Of a DNA stretch of 64,000 nt, positions 26,410-37,300 are shown in pieces. Position 1 is the first letter of the stretch; the number at the start of each line of letters is the position of its first letter. Source of the DNA: Paraspadella gotoi (lineage: Eukaryota > Chaetognatha); the NCBI GenBank assembly GCA_051294375.1, contig CM119266.1, positions 19,913,657 through 19,977,656 on the forward strand, read 5' to 3'. The notes beneath the pieces were generated by a model that was not told the DNA's origin, did not search any database, and saw nothing but the letters and a program-made list of their open reading frames with translations. The position numbers and the translations under genes are program-made.

Positions 26410-26798
26410 TCTGAAAATGTCATCTCACGAACTAAAAAAGTACTAAATCTGTTTGATTCAGCTTTACCGTGTTCCTTTCCCTCGCAGATTGGAACGAAGG
26501 TGTGTTTGGGGATCGATGGGATTTTGTTGTCGAGTTGCGCAAAGAGCAACTGGCTATTTTGTTCAAATTGAGCCTAAATAAACGAAATTATTTAAAATAA
26601 TAAAAAATACTGTTATCTCTCCCAAAGAAGTAAATATCAAATTTGAATGGAATCTCTCCCCGTAGGAACCTCGAAAACAAATTCGTCTTTGACGAAATAG
26701 AGTTTGGGCGCGTGACCGGTGAGCAACATCTTGCCAAGCGCGTCCTTGCGGTTGAACTCGGCCCAACGCGCGTCGTAGAGCTCTTCGTCCGGCGCCTC
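20929..26798 (-). CDS. SPAG17: SPAG17-like gene, C-terminal exons E27(part)-E38, best-quality copy in block A
   Basis: Exons: E27 partial to 26798, E28 26468-26573, E29 25973-26192, E30 24872-24994, E32 23832-24062, E33 23263-23473, E34 22912-23200, E35 22285-22409, E36 22091-22198, E37 21782-21863, E38 20929-21091 with a TGA stop (a numbered E31 candidate at 24.4-24.6 kb was dropped). Phases agree throughout except a missing G in E36 (present at 46177-46285). E29 holds KKWRPFSWSNDEDLDKEFGF. E33 (DRWQRNIQRMRQSTLEEWRR) resembles the vertebrate RWKEKIDKTRKE...PPFF segment. E35 (RFEVYPHHVIINVHEQKKES then VTVELCNFTGEIETSG) is the MSP/ASH-like beta domain near the C-terminus. The last exon ends with an acidic then basic tail (DDYCDEDDDNRGKIKREWKA). 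Upstream the copy stops abruptly at 26800 inside E27. Confidence 0.78.
21137..21172. repeat. (CT)n tract beside the last SPAG17-like exon (partner 45218-45269)
   Basis: Lies just upstream (gene sense) of the E38 acceptor at 21092; longer in A'. Confidence 0.85.
21540..21604 (+). other. Hairpin plus GAAACATGTC motif and a 10-bp palindromic stem
   Basis: GACTCGAAAAAGAGTCGAAAC then ATGTC, followed at 21583-21604 by CTCGTTGTTT, GT and AAACAACGAG (a perfect stem). Also present at about 45630-45695 in A'. Confidence 0.4.
24575..25235. repeat. Inverted repeat flanking exon E30
   Basis: The left arm (about 24575-24690) contains ACCAGATATATATATAGGCT and CTTTCGCGCCCATCCAAAAA. The right arm (about 25045-25235) is its complement, with a longer AT-dinucleotide run. 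Exon E30 (24872-24994) lies between the arms. The same arrangement is in block A' (about 48640-49190), so it is not unique to one read. Confidence 0.6.
25278..25819. mobile_element. Fold-back (long inverted repeat) element, 542 bp
   Basis: Two arms pair over most of their length: 25285-25583 and 25594-25819, with an 11-base loop (25584-25594). Ends are GTAGCTGCCTAATTG... and its complement. The left arm has about 75 bases (about 25415-25487) that the right arm lacks. An exact 11-bp duplication ATAATAAATAT flanks the element (25267-25277 and 25820-25830). The matching place in block A' (about 49221-49234) has a single ATAATAAATAT and no element. No ORF is present, so mobilisation would need enzymes from elsewhere. 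Confidence 0.8.
26286..26409. repeat. (ATT)n microsatellite (partner 49687-49801)
   Basis: ATT/TTA repeat of about 120 bp in the intron between E28 and E29. Confidence 0.95.
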
Positions 26799-26800
26799 GG

Positions 26801-29800
26801 GTATTCAATAACGGGTTATATTTGATAACGAAATTTATTAATTTTTCAAACGGTGGTAATTTTTTTTCATCATGTAGAGCTGAGGAGACAAACATCTTGT
26901 TTAATAAATCATTTTAACATAATTTATGAACACAAATTTTAGAACTAAACTCAAACGCAACGACAAAACAATAATGACCACCAATTTTAAGGAATTGTTC
27001 GAAAAGTAGCAGGACATGGTAAGACTAGTAGCGTGAGAATGATCGTCGACGTTTCGATTTTTTTAGGTGCCCTCGGATTATCTTGTCGCCGACGCCGAAG
27101 CCGAAGAGGATCCCGAGGCGTCCTCGATGGCGAGGAACCATCCCCGCCTGGACCATCGAACAAACTCCCAAAGCGACGTCAAAGTTGGCGGGGCTCAAGA
27201 CGACGAAGATTACTTTGACGAGGACGACAACGACGCCGGAGACGTCAACGGCGCCATCGTGATCTCGAAGCGCCACCTCCCGAGAGGAGACGTCGGACGC
27301 ACATGGACGGAACGACGGTGGTTACGCTAGACAACGGGTCTCGTCATCTTGGAACCGGACGGAGGATTCTGGTGCTGGGCAGAGGTTAGAACTTTTAGAT
27401 CGTGGATGGTGTGGTAGAAGTCGTTTAAACGTTTGCTTTCTGGGATCGTCCGCTATGATCCTTTACCCCCTTCTCAATTTCTCCTTCTGTTCCCCCTCCT
27501 CTCTTTATCCCGCAGTGGAGTACAAGTCAGACTTGTTCAAGCCTCTCGCCGAACTCGTCACTTGTCTCGTTTGGCGACGACGTCTTCTCCGTGCAACTCC
27601 GAATTTCCTGGGGAGGATTCCAGCTTACGCAGCTCCGCCGCGACGGAGGGCACTGCCGACAGCCATGTCGAGAGAGTAGAAGGGACGACGAATCGCAACC
27701 TCAATAAGACGTCGCGAAAGAAGGCAAAAGGAGCGAAGAACCGTACACCAGGCGTGAGAATAAAAATAAGTCTTTTACATGAAACAGAGGAGAGGTAGTC
27801 GTCATGACGAGGACTTTCTGTAACGGATGTATTACGGCGGACTACGCGCTTGATATACATGTTGAGAAGGACGTTTCGATCAGGATCTAGAACCCTTAAC
27901 CATTGGCCGTTCGGTGATGAAGAATTGACCATTGCGCTGTTATAGTAATCGTTATAATAATAATAATAATAATTACGTCTACATGGTATTTAGCTATTTC
28001 TCACTTATCTTGTATTATCGTATCTTCTCTTTTGGGTTTATTTGATTAATAATTTATACATTGAATGCCCTGATCCTATTCAAGTCATCGAGCTCTTTGA
28101 CGAAGACGTCCCGAGGAGTTCTTCGACCCCACCACCTGGCTGCACGTTCGCCTGGGACGGGACGCGCGAGGCCAGTTTCCGGGGATGGAAGGTGGATATG
28201 GATCCTCTCGACTCTCTGACGAAGAGGTTGTACCCGGATGAGTACGCCGTCATTGAAGTCTCGAGCGAATCGACGGGCTGAAGATCCTCTTCAAGAGAAC
28301 GAGACGGTGAAATCCATCTCGGGGTTGGCGTCGGCGTTAATTGGACCAAGATATCGAAATTTGCTTGAAAGATAAGATGCATGGGTTAAATAGTTTGAAT
28401 GGCGAATTTTTGACTTGAGAGGTCCTTAAAATTGTCTAGGTCTCTTTGAAAAATCTTATTATGGAAAGGGTCCATATTGAGGCCTCAATAAGGAGGGAGC
28501 AATGGGCAATCGACCACGGAAAAACACAGGGAACGTGTAAGAGAGGGGAAGGTCATGTTGCTTCTACATGCTTTTGACAGTGAGTCAAGGGGGATGGAAG
28601 GGCCACTGGGCAGCTTAAAGCTAGCTGCGCCTGGAAAAGCTCTCTGCTCTTATGAGTCCTTTAAGGTAAGGAAGCCAAGTACTCTTGAAGTATAAACTAG
28701 ACTGAGAGTGGTCTTTTAAAGGTCTTGCTATGTTATCAATATTATCTTGTGAAAGGCCTAAAGCCACCATAGCCTGTCGATGACAAGATGCTTAGTTATT
28801 GAGTGAATGAACAAATTTTATATGATGGTACAAATATCGGGCGACCGAGGTGGGTGGCGAGAGACGCTGGCAGGGAGGAGAGGAAGTGACAAGGCCCTCC
28901 CACGATTGAGTTGTACGTGATCAATTTTAAGCGGAGTTTTAAGTCAAAGTTTGGGTTGCAGGTCGTCTCTCACCATTTCGACACAACCTTTGTCAAAACG
29001 GAAAATCTCATCAATGGTTCCGTTCAAAGGGTCGGTTTCAGAAAAAAAAAAACAAATATGACAATTTTTTAGATGAGTGTTTATAACTTATCTTCACTTT
29101 TAATTTCTCTTTTTGATCCCTCGCTACCCGCGAAAGACGTTCGCTGCCAAAGTTATGCGAGCATAGCGATCCTGCAGAAGCCTTTTGTTTGGCGTCGCGT
29201 GGAACATCAGGTGGCGACGCGTTACGGTCTTTTTCTGATGCGATGACAAAACAAAAGTCCATTTCCTCTTCGCTTAGGTCGTGTGGAACGCGCAGCTAAT
29301 AACGAGTCACCCTTCGCGCTTAACAATGTCGTCGTTCTGACGAATCACGATGATATCGCATTCGTCGAGGCAACGCATCATGGAGGAACGCGCTCGCACT
29401 TTGGGGGATCAGGGCTTTTACTGCCAGAAGCCACCGATCAAGGCAGGGGCCATTTATAAGACGTATAACATTATCATAACGTCACATACATTAACGGAGT
29501 AATTGTAAAATTCATAAAATTCATGTGATTTACAACAGCAGCCGCAGACTCATTCAAGCTCCTGCTTACCACATTTTGACAATCGGGTGCTCTTCGATGC
29601 TCTCGCCTATGAAAGATCATCCATACAGACCGTCTAGGCAACCAGTTCCTCGTCAGACTCGACGCGTTCCATCCAATTCATTCGAAGCCCACCCCCACCC
29701 ATCGCTAGCCCAAGGTATTTTCTTTCCTGTTAGAATTTCGACGAGTTTAACACTGTTTTACACGAATCGCGTTCCCATTTTAATTGCGTGGTTGTGAAAA

Positions 29801-30420
29801 CTATACAATGGTTTTGAACTTGTAGTGTAAGCTATTAGCTGATGGGAAATATCCGTGACCTACGTAGCTACTTTGCTACAAAGATATTTTTACATTGTTA
29901 AACCAGCGTAGAAAAAAAAACTTTATTTCTTAGATTTTATACGTGAAAAAAATGTTAGCCTTTTGTTTTGACTTTAGACGTCATCTTGCTTGTACTGAAA
30001 CAACCATGTTTAATTCGAATAAAACGCATATATAATAAATGCGTCTATTTTATACTTAAGACAACGCGTAACCGAGTTTATCCAGGCTGCACGAGACGCA
30101 GGTTCACCCGGAGAGTGGAACGCCCACGCAAATATGCACGATCTGAGAAATAACGACACATCAGCTGAGACGGAGATAGACGTTTCCAGATATGATTTTA
30201 AGAATCTAATTCTCGTCGCTTTGCTTCTTTCAGTTGGTGTCTTCCTTGGAGATGCCTGTTGAAACCTTACGATTATAGGTCAGGCACTTTTTTTTTTTAT
30301 TGTCTGAATTTTTATATGCATTTGCGAATTGCGATTTACAACGTCTTTCCAACCGCCCCCCCACTCTCCCCGCGGCTCTTGTCAGCGACGACGAAATCTC
30401 CGAAACGGAGACGGCATACG
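26801..30420 (+). pseudogene. SPAG17: Inverted partial copy B1 of SPAG17-like exons E19-E27
   Basis: The + strand here repeats the minus strand of about 50230-55770. Recognisable exons are E19 (about 27068-27387), E20 (about 27517-27754), E21 (about 28110-28310), E22 (28969-29034), E23/E24 (29130-29460), E25 (about 29540-29713), E26 (about 30085-30170) and the start of E27 (up to 30420). It has no start, no C-terminus and several frameshifts, for example near 27224. It lacks the SINE and the 600-bp element present in the 50-55 kb copy. Its left edge abuts E27 of block A at 26800 with no gap, and its right edge is a 25-N gap. An assembly duplicate is more likely than a functional gene. Confidence 0.7.
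28665..28835 (+). repeat. Dispersed ~170-bp repeat, copy in B1 (also 32447-32620 in B2)
   Basis: GGAAGCCAAGTACTCTTGAA leads into AGGTCTTGCTATGTTA and CCACCATAGCCTGTC. It lies in the intron between E21 and E22; the same insertion is inverted at 53422-53595 in the main gene. Confidence 0.6.
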
Positions 30421-30445
30421 NNNNNNNNNNNNNNNNNNNNNNNNN
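30421..30445. other. Assembly gap (25 N) in an inverted repeat
   Basis: Sequence right of the gap (30446-30560) is the reverse complement of 30170-30265 on the left. Confidence 0.95.
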
Positions 30446-30581
30446 CAACAGGCATCTCCAAGGAAGACACCAACTGAAAGAAGCATAACGACGAGAATTA
30501 GATTCTTTAAAATCATATCTGGAAACCTTCTTCCGTCTCATGCTAATATTCACTCATGATTTTCATTGATATATTTAATGG

Positions 30582-33500
30582 GTATTCAATAACGGGTTAT
30601 ATTTGATAACGAAATTTATTAATTTTTCAAACGGTGGTAATTTTTTTTTCATCATGTAGAGCTGAGGAGACAAACATCTTGTTTAATAAATCATTTTAAC
30701 CATAATTTATGAACACAAATTTTAGAACTAAAACTCAAACGCAACGACAAAACAATAATGACCACCAATTTTAAGGAATTGTTCGAAAAGTAGCAGGACA
30801 TGGTAAGACTAGTAGCGTGAGAATGATCGTCGACGTTTCGATTTTTTAGGTGCCCTTCGGATTATCTTGTCGCCGACGCCGAAGCCGAAGAGGATCCGAG
30901 GCGTTCCTCGATGGCGAGGAACCATCCCGCCTGGACCATCGAACAAACTCCCAAAGCGACGTCAAAGTTGGCGGGGCTCAAGACGACGAAGATTACTTTG
31001 ACGAGGGACGACAACGACGCCGGAGACGTCAACGGCGCCATCGTGATCTCGAAGCGCCACCTCCCGAGAGGAGACGTCGGACGCACATGGACGGAACGAC
31101 GGTGGTTACGCTAGACAACGGGTCGTCGTCATCTTGGAACCGGACGGAGGATTCTGGTGCTGGGCAGAGGTTAGAACTTTTAGATCGTGGATGGTGTGGT
31201 AGAAGTCGTTTAAACGTTTGCTTTCTGGGTCGTCCGCTATGATCCTTTACCCCCTTCTCAATTTCTCCTTCTGTTCCCCCTTCCTCTCTTTATCCCGCAG
31301 TGGAGTACAAGTCAGACTTGTTCAAGCCTCTCGCCGAACTCGTCACTTGTCTCGTTTGCGACGACGTCTTCTCCGTCAACTCCGAATTTCCTGGGGAGGA
31401 TTCCAGCTTACGCAGCTCCGCCGCGACGGAGGGCACTGCCGACAGCATGTCGAGGAGTAGAAGGGACGACGAATCGCAACCTCAATAAGACGTCGCGAAA
31501 GAAGGCAAAAGGAGCGAAGAACCGTACACCAGGGTGAGAATAAAAATTAGTCTTTTACATGAAACAGAGGAGAGGTAGATCGTCATGACGAGGACTTTCT
31601 GTACGGATGATTACGGCAGGCTACGCCTTGTAGTCACATGTTGAAAGGACGTTTCGATCAGGATTAGAAACCCTTAACCATTGGCCGTTCGGTGATTGAA
31701 GAATTGACCCATTGCGCTGTTATAGTAATCGTTATAATAATAATAATAATAATTACGTCTACATGGTATTTAGCTATTTCTCACTTATCTTGTATTATCG
31801 TATCTTCTCTTTTGGTTTATTTGATTAATAATTTATACATTGGAATGCCCTGATCCCTATTCAAGTCATCGAGCTCTTTGACGAAGAGACGTCCCGAGGA
31901 GTTCTTCGACCCCACCACCTGGCTGCACGTTCGCCTGGGACGGGACGCGCGAGGCCAGTTTCCGGGGATGGAAGGTGGATATGGATCCTCTCGACCTCTG
32001 ACGAAGAGGTTGTACCCGATGAGTACGCCGTCATTGAAGTCTTCGAGCGAATCGACGGCTGAAGATCCTCTTCAAGAGAACGAGACGGTGAATCCATCTC
32101 GGGGTTGGCGTCGGCGTTAATTGGACCAAGATATCGAAATTTGCTTGAAAGATAAGATGCATGTGGTAAAGTAGTTTGAATGGCGAATTTTTGACTTGAG
32201 AAGGTCCTTAAAATTGTCTATGTCTCTTTGAAAAATCTTATTATGGAGAAAGGGCCATATTGAGGCCTCAATAAGGAGGGAGCAATGGGCAATCGACCAC
32301 GGAAAAACACAGGGAACCGTGTAAGAGAGGGGAAGTCATGTTGCTTCTACATGCTTTTGCAGTGAGGTCAAGGGGAGCTAGGGCCACTGGGCAGCTTAAA
32401 GCTAGCTGCGCCTGGAAAAGCTCTCTGCTCTTATGATGTCCTTTAAGGTAAGAAGCCAAGTACTCTTGAAGTTATAAACTAGACTGAGAGTGGTCTTTTA
32501 AAGGTCTTGCTATGTTATTCAATATTATCTTGTGAAAGGCCTAAAGCCACCATAGCCTGTCGATGACAAGATAGCTTAGTTATTGAGTGAATGAACAAAT
32601 TTTATATGATGGTACAAATATCGGGCGACCGGGGGGTGGCGAGAGACGCTGGCAGGGAGGAGAGGAAGTGACAAGGCCCTCCCACGATTGAGTATGTACG
32701 TGATCAATTTTAAGCGGAGTTTTAAGTCAAAGTTTGGGTTGCAGGTCGTCTCTCACCATTTCGACACAACCTTTGTCAAAACGGAAAATCTCATCAATGG
32801 TTCCGTTCAAATGGTCGGTTTCAGAAAAAAACAAAAAAATATGACAATTTTTTAGATGAGTGTTTATAACTTATCTTCACTTTTAATTTCTCTTTTTGAT
32901 CCCTCGCTACCCGCGAAAGACGTTCGCTGCCAAAGTTATGCGAGCATAGCGATCCTGCAGAAGCCTTTTGTTTGGCGTCGCGTGGAACATCAGGTGGCGA
33001 CGCGTTACGGTCTTTTTCTGATGCGATGACAAAACAAAAGTCCATTTCCTCTTCGCTTAGGTCGTGTGGAACGCGCAGCTAATAACGAGTCACCCTTCGC
33101 GCTTAACAATGTCGTCGTTCTGACGAATCACGATGATATCGCATTCGTCGAGGCAACGCATCATGGAGGAACGCGCTCGCACTTTGGGGGATCAGGGCTT
33201 TTACTGCCAGAAGCCACCGATCAAGGCAGGGGCCATTTATAAGACGTATAACATTATCATAACGTCACATACATTAACGGAGTAATTGTAAAATTCATAA
33301 AATTCATGTGATTTACAACAGCAGCCGCAGACTCATTCAAGCTCCTGCTTACCACATTTTGACAATCGGGTGCTCTTCGATGCTCTCGCCTATGAAAGAT
33401 CATCCATACAGACCGTCTAGGCAACCAGTTCCTCGTCAGACTCGACGCGTTCCATCCAATTCATTCGAAGCCCACCCCCACCCATCGCTAGCCAAGGTAT

Positions 33501-33945
33501 TTTCTTTCCTGTAGAATATCGACAGTTTAACACTGTTTTACACGAATCGCGTTCCCATTTAATTGCGTGGTTGTGAAAACTATACAATGGTTTTTGAACT
33601 TGTAGTGTAAGCTATTAGCTGATGGGAAAGTATCCGTGACCTACGTAGCTACTTTGCTACAAAGATATTTTTACATTGTTAAACCAGCGTAGAAAAAAAA
33701 ACTTTATTTCTTAGATTTTATACGTGAAAAAAATGTTAGCCTTTTGTTTTGACTTTAGACGTCATCTTGCTTGTACTGAAACAACCATGTTTAATTCGAA
33801 TAAAACGCATATATAATAAATGCGTCTATTTTATACTTAAGACAACGCGTAACCGAGTTTATCCAGGCTGCACGAGACGCAGGTTCACCCGGAGAGTGGA
33901 ACGCCCACGCAAATATGCACGATCTGAGAAATAACGACCATCAGC
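30582..33945 (+). pseudogene. SPAG17: Inverted partial copy B2 of SPAG17-like exons E19-E26
   Basis: This nearly matches B1 base for base with an offset of about 3782, and begins at the same position of the unit (GTATTCAATAACGGG). Differences are one- to few-base indels, e.g. GACGAGG versus GACGAGGG near 31003, which restores the E19 frame here, and a 2-nt insertion near 31886 in E21. From about 32821 to 33930 it is virtually identical to 29038-30150. It ends at a 25-N gap whose other side is its own reverse complement. Confidence 0.7.
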
Positions 33946-33970
33946 NNNNNNNNNNNNNNNNNNNNNNNNN
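33946..33970. other. Assembly gap (25 N) at a palindrome centre
   Basis: The bases immediately left (33870-33945) and right (33971-34050) of the gap are reverse complements of each other. Confidence 0.95.
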
Positions 33971-34340
33971 TCAGATCGTGCATATTTGCGTGGGCGTTCC
34001 ACTCTCCGGGGGAACTTCGTCTTGTGCAGCCTGAGATAAACTCGGGTTACGCGTTGTCTTAAGTTTAAAATAGACGCATTTATTATATATTGCGTTTTAT
34101 TTCGAATTAAACATGGTTGATTCAGTACAAGCAAGATTGCGTCTAATGTCAAAACAAGGAGGCTAACATTTTTTTTACGTATAAAATCTAAGAAATAAAG
34201 TTTTTTTTTCTACGCTGGTTTAACAATGTAAAAATATCTTTGTAGCAAAGTAGCTACATAGGTCACGGATACTTTCCAATCAGCTAATAGCTACACTACA
34301 AGTAGAGCCAAACTTCGTCAATGGGGTGGGTCAGAAGAGA
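33971..34340 (-). repeat. Fragment duplicating 50670-51030 (SPAG17-like E26 and flank)
   Basis: Right after the N gap the sequence is the reverse complement of 33870-33945 and matches 50670-51030 on the same strand. It includes the first ~45 bases of the 600-bp element (from TAGAGCC), so it derives from the haplotype carrying that insertion. It then switches to the start of block A' near 34341. Confidence 0.7.
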
Positions 34341-37300
34341 TAGATAATGTATGCCCTATATTTTGAAATGATATCATTACAGTAATGCGGTAAGTTAAAA
34401 AAAAGGTACAATCATTTATAATCACAATTTAAATAATCGTAAACTTAGAGAATATGATAAATAAATAATTCGTTATATGAACAAAAACTGACGCAATTAG
34501 CATTAAGGAGATATGATAAGAATTGCGCAAAAGAAGAATTGCATTGCCTAATGCTATTCACCCTGTTTTTTTTTATTTGGCTGGACCAGCCAGACCTATC
34601 GAGTCGAAAGGCTTCCAAGTTTTCCATCTTAAAAATTGAAGAGTATTCGCCTCTCGGGCGGCAGAATTCGCATAGACTGTAAGACCCTTAGTCAAACTGA
34701 ATTTTTGGGGACCCATTATTTTTTTTTTTTCCTTCTTTATCAAGAATTATTACTCAAAAATCTTGGGTTATGTGAGACTAAGCTTTAAAATTAGAAAAAG
34801 TAAAACGCCAAATACATGATACAAAAGATAGGAGAAATTCCAGCGGTTTAAGTTGTAATACGTAGGAATCGTTAGAAAGCTAATTCATTCATAAACTCGC
34901 TATTTTACATTTTTTAAAAAAAGCTATATAAGTTTAAAACTCAGTTAGCTTCTCCACTCGACCCGGCGCCAAACCCGCTCGCTCGCTTCGCACCCGTCGG
35001 GGCCAACCTCCTTTTTCTTCTTCTTACTTTTCGCTCTTTTCTCTCTTTTTTTTTTTGTTTTTTATCAGGCGAAAATTCACTGGAGGGCGACGTACGCGAC
35101 GGCCCCACCAAGTTCCGCCATTTTCCCGCCAAGACGAATTAAAGCAGTTTGGTTTGTTTTTTTTTTTCTTTTTCGAGGACATATAAACATTCCAAGGGAA
35201 TAAATGTATGGCGATTTGGGTCAACGTTTGAATTGAGATAAACGAGAAGCTGAAGCATTTTAGAACAACAACGACAAATCACAGTCGGGGGGAATGGTAA
35301 GAAAAGTTTAAGGCGTTCAAGTTGTAATAGCATTTTTATAACGTATATTATATGATAGTATAATATGTAATATTATATAGTAGCCCGCAAATTTTTTAAT
35401 CTTGCGAATCTCTAACAAAAAAGAAAACGGAAAAAGACTGGCAGATGCGATAGACTGACGGGACAGATAAACAAAAGCAGTTTGTCGACGGAAGTAACTG
35501 TTGCAATCGAAAAAAAACCGCGGGACGTCCTTTCAAAAATCCAAATGATTCTTGGAAAGAATAAATTCCTTGTCTCGCACAATATTAAGAGACTTGTGAA
35601 GAGAGAAGAGAGAAAAGAGAGAGAGGGAGAGAGGGAGAGGGAGAGGAAAGCAGAGACAGAGGGAGAGAGAGAGAGAGAAAGCATTTCCCTAAGAAATTTT
35701 AATTCACACCCAAAATGCGGTCACTTTTTTCTGCTTGTTTAATGATGTTTTTTAAATTAAAAAATTGCGCTGAGATTCGTGTGCTTTGTTTTTACTCTCT
35801 CTCTCATCTCTCTCCTCTCCTCTCTTTCGGCGATGCCGCTCTCTCCTCTCTCCAATCCCGGAGTCCGTCTGGACTCTCGTCACCCTCGCGCTCGGCCTCC
35901 TGACCCCCTCTCCTCCGCAGCTTTGACCGCGTGCTCGCTTTCTGCGTCATCTTCCCCTCATTCCACTCATCACCCCCTCTCCCCTCCCCCTCTCTCGCTC
36001 TCAGTTACTCTCATCCCATCCCGTCTTTCTCATCCTCCTCTTGCGCCGACTCTTACTTTCCCTCTCTCTCTCACAAACGCGCCTGTTTCCAACATCTCCT
36101 ACTTCACAAGCTTCTCTTTCCTTTTCGCACCACTATCAGGCCACCACGCACACCTTTTTTATTTATCGCTGGATATATCGAGGCCTGTTTGGGCTTTCAG
36201 TGTTGCCCAGGTTTGGAGACCTCTTAAATGAGCGTTCGTATTGATAGAATTTCATGTGAGTTCATATGTTTGTAATCCTCAGGCTATCTGATGAGTGCTA
36301 ACGTGTTCGTACGAGCTTCACAGGCTAGGATTGATCGTATTTTGTATTTAGTTATATTTGAAATCTATGTAATGATCTGAGACTTTATAGTGACAATCAC
36401 GTTTAGAATCTCGAGAATGAAGAGATACCTCTGCAATTCATCTTTTAGTTCTCAATTCTTATACTTAATTCGTATAACCAACAGAAGATTACGGAATTGA
36501 TTTCAGTAATAAATATAAGTATAATAAATGAGATATCCTCCCCTCCGCCTTTCCGACAGCATATGGGATAACTTTGGGAATATAGTTAGTTATATATAGA
36601 TTTTGTCTACATTTTTTTAAATTATTTTTTAGTATTTTATTTTTAATTATTTTCAGTCGTTCGTTTTTCGAATTAAGTCAGAATAAAAAAACACACAATT
36701 TAGGGTTAAATTCTAGCTATTTTAAAAATGTTAAATCAATATTATCAAGTTTCTTTCTTCCTGGCTTAAAGAAACCTTACAAATAAATGAAAACCTTAAG
36801 TAATTTTTCGGTTCATTTCATTGCATTCATTTCATTCCAACATTCTATCGATTAAAGACTGTTTTGCGTTTCGGTTGTTTTGTCCTGTTGGGCGTCATAA
36901 CAATTTCTCCCTAATCAATTTGTTTCTCCAAAACGATAGAGAAATTAAAAAGTTAATAGAAATTGATTCAAACTTGATGTGATTGGTAAGAACTAATAGT
37001 AGGTAAAAGGAGCTTCTTTTCTAGAAGTTTGGTAATAATTTTAACTTACTTAACAACATTGGTTGGTTCTTTTCTGTTATATTTAAGTTTAAATGAAGAA
37101 GCCATTTTGTTTAAAAATATCGGCAAACTACTTTCGCTTTTATAAATCGGGATTTTCCTGGGCGGCTGAGGCTGAGATTGAAGAAACGACTTTTCCTTAT
37201 GGTGACTCAAAAGTCAATGGCGAGTTAAGGTTAGATGTTGATAACTGAGAAGTGAAGGGTGATGATATCAACGTGAGCAAGTTGACTTTCGAACACAAAC

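Noticed and set aside
29038-29262. Minus-strand ORF MDFCFVIASEKDRNASPPDV (also at 32821 and, on plus, near 52990)
   Set aside because: It is the antisense of SPAG17-like exons E23/E24.
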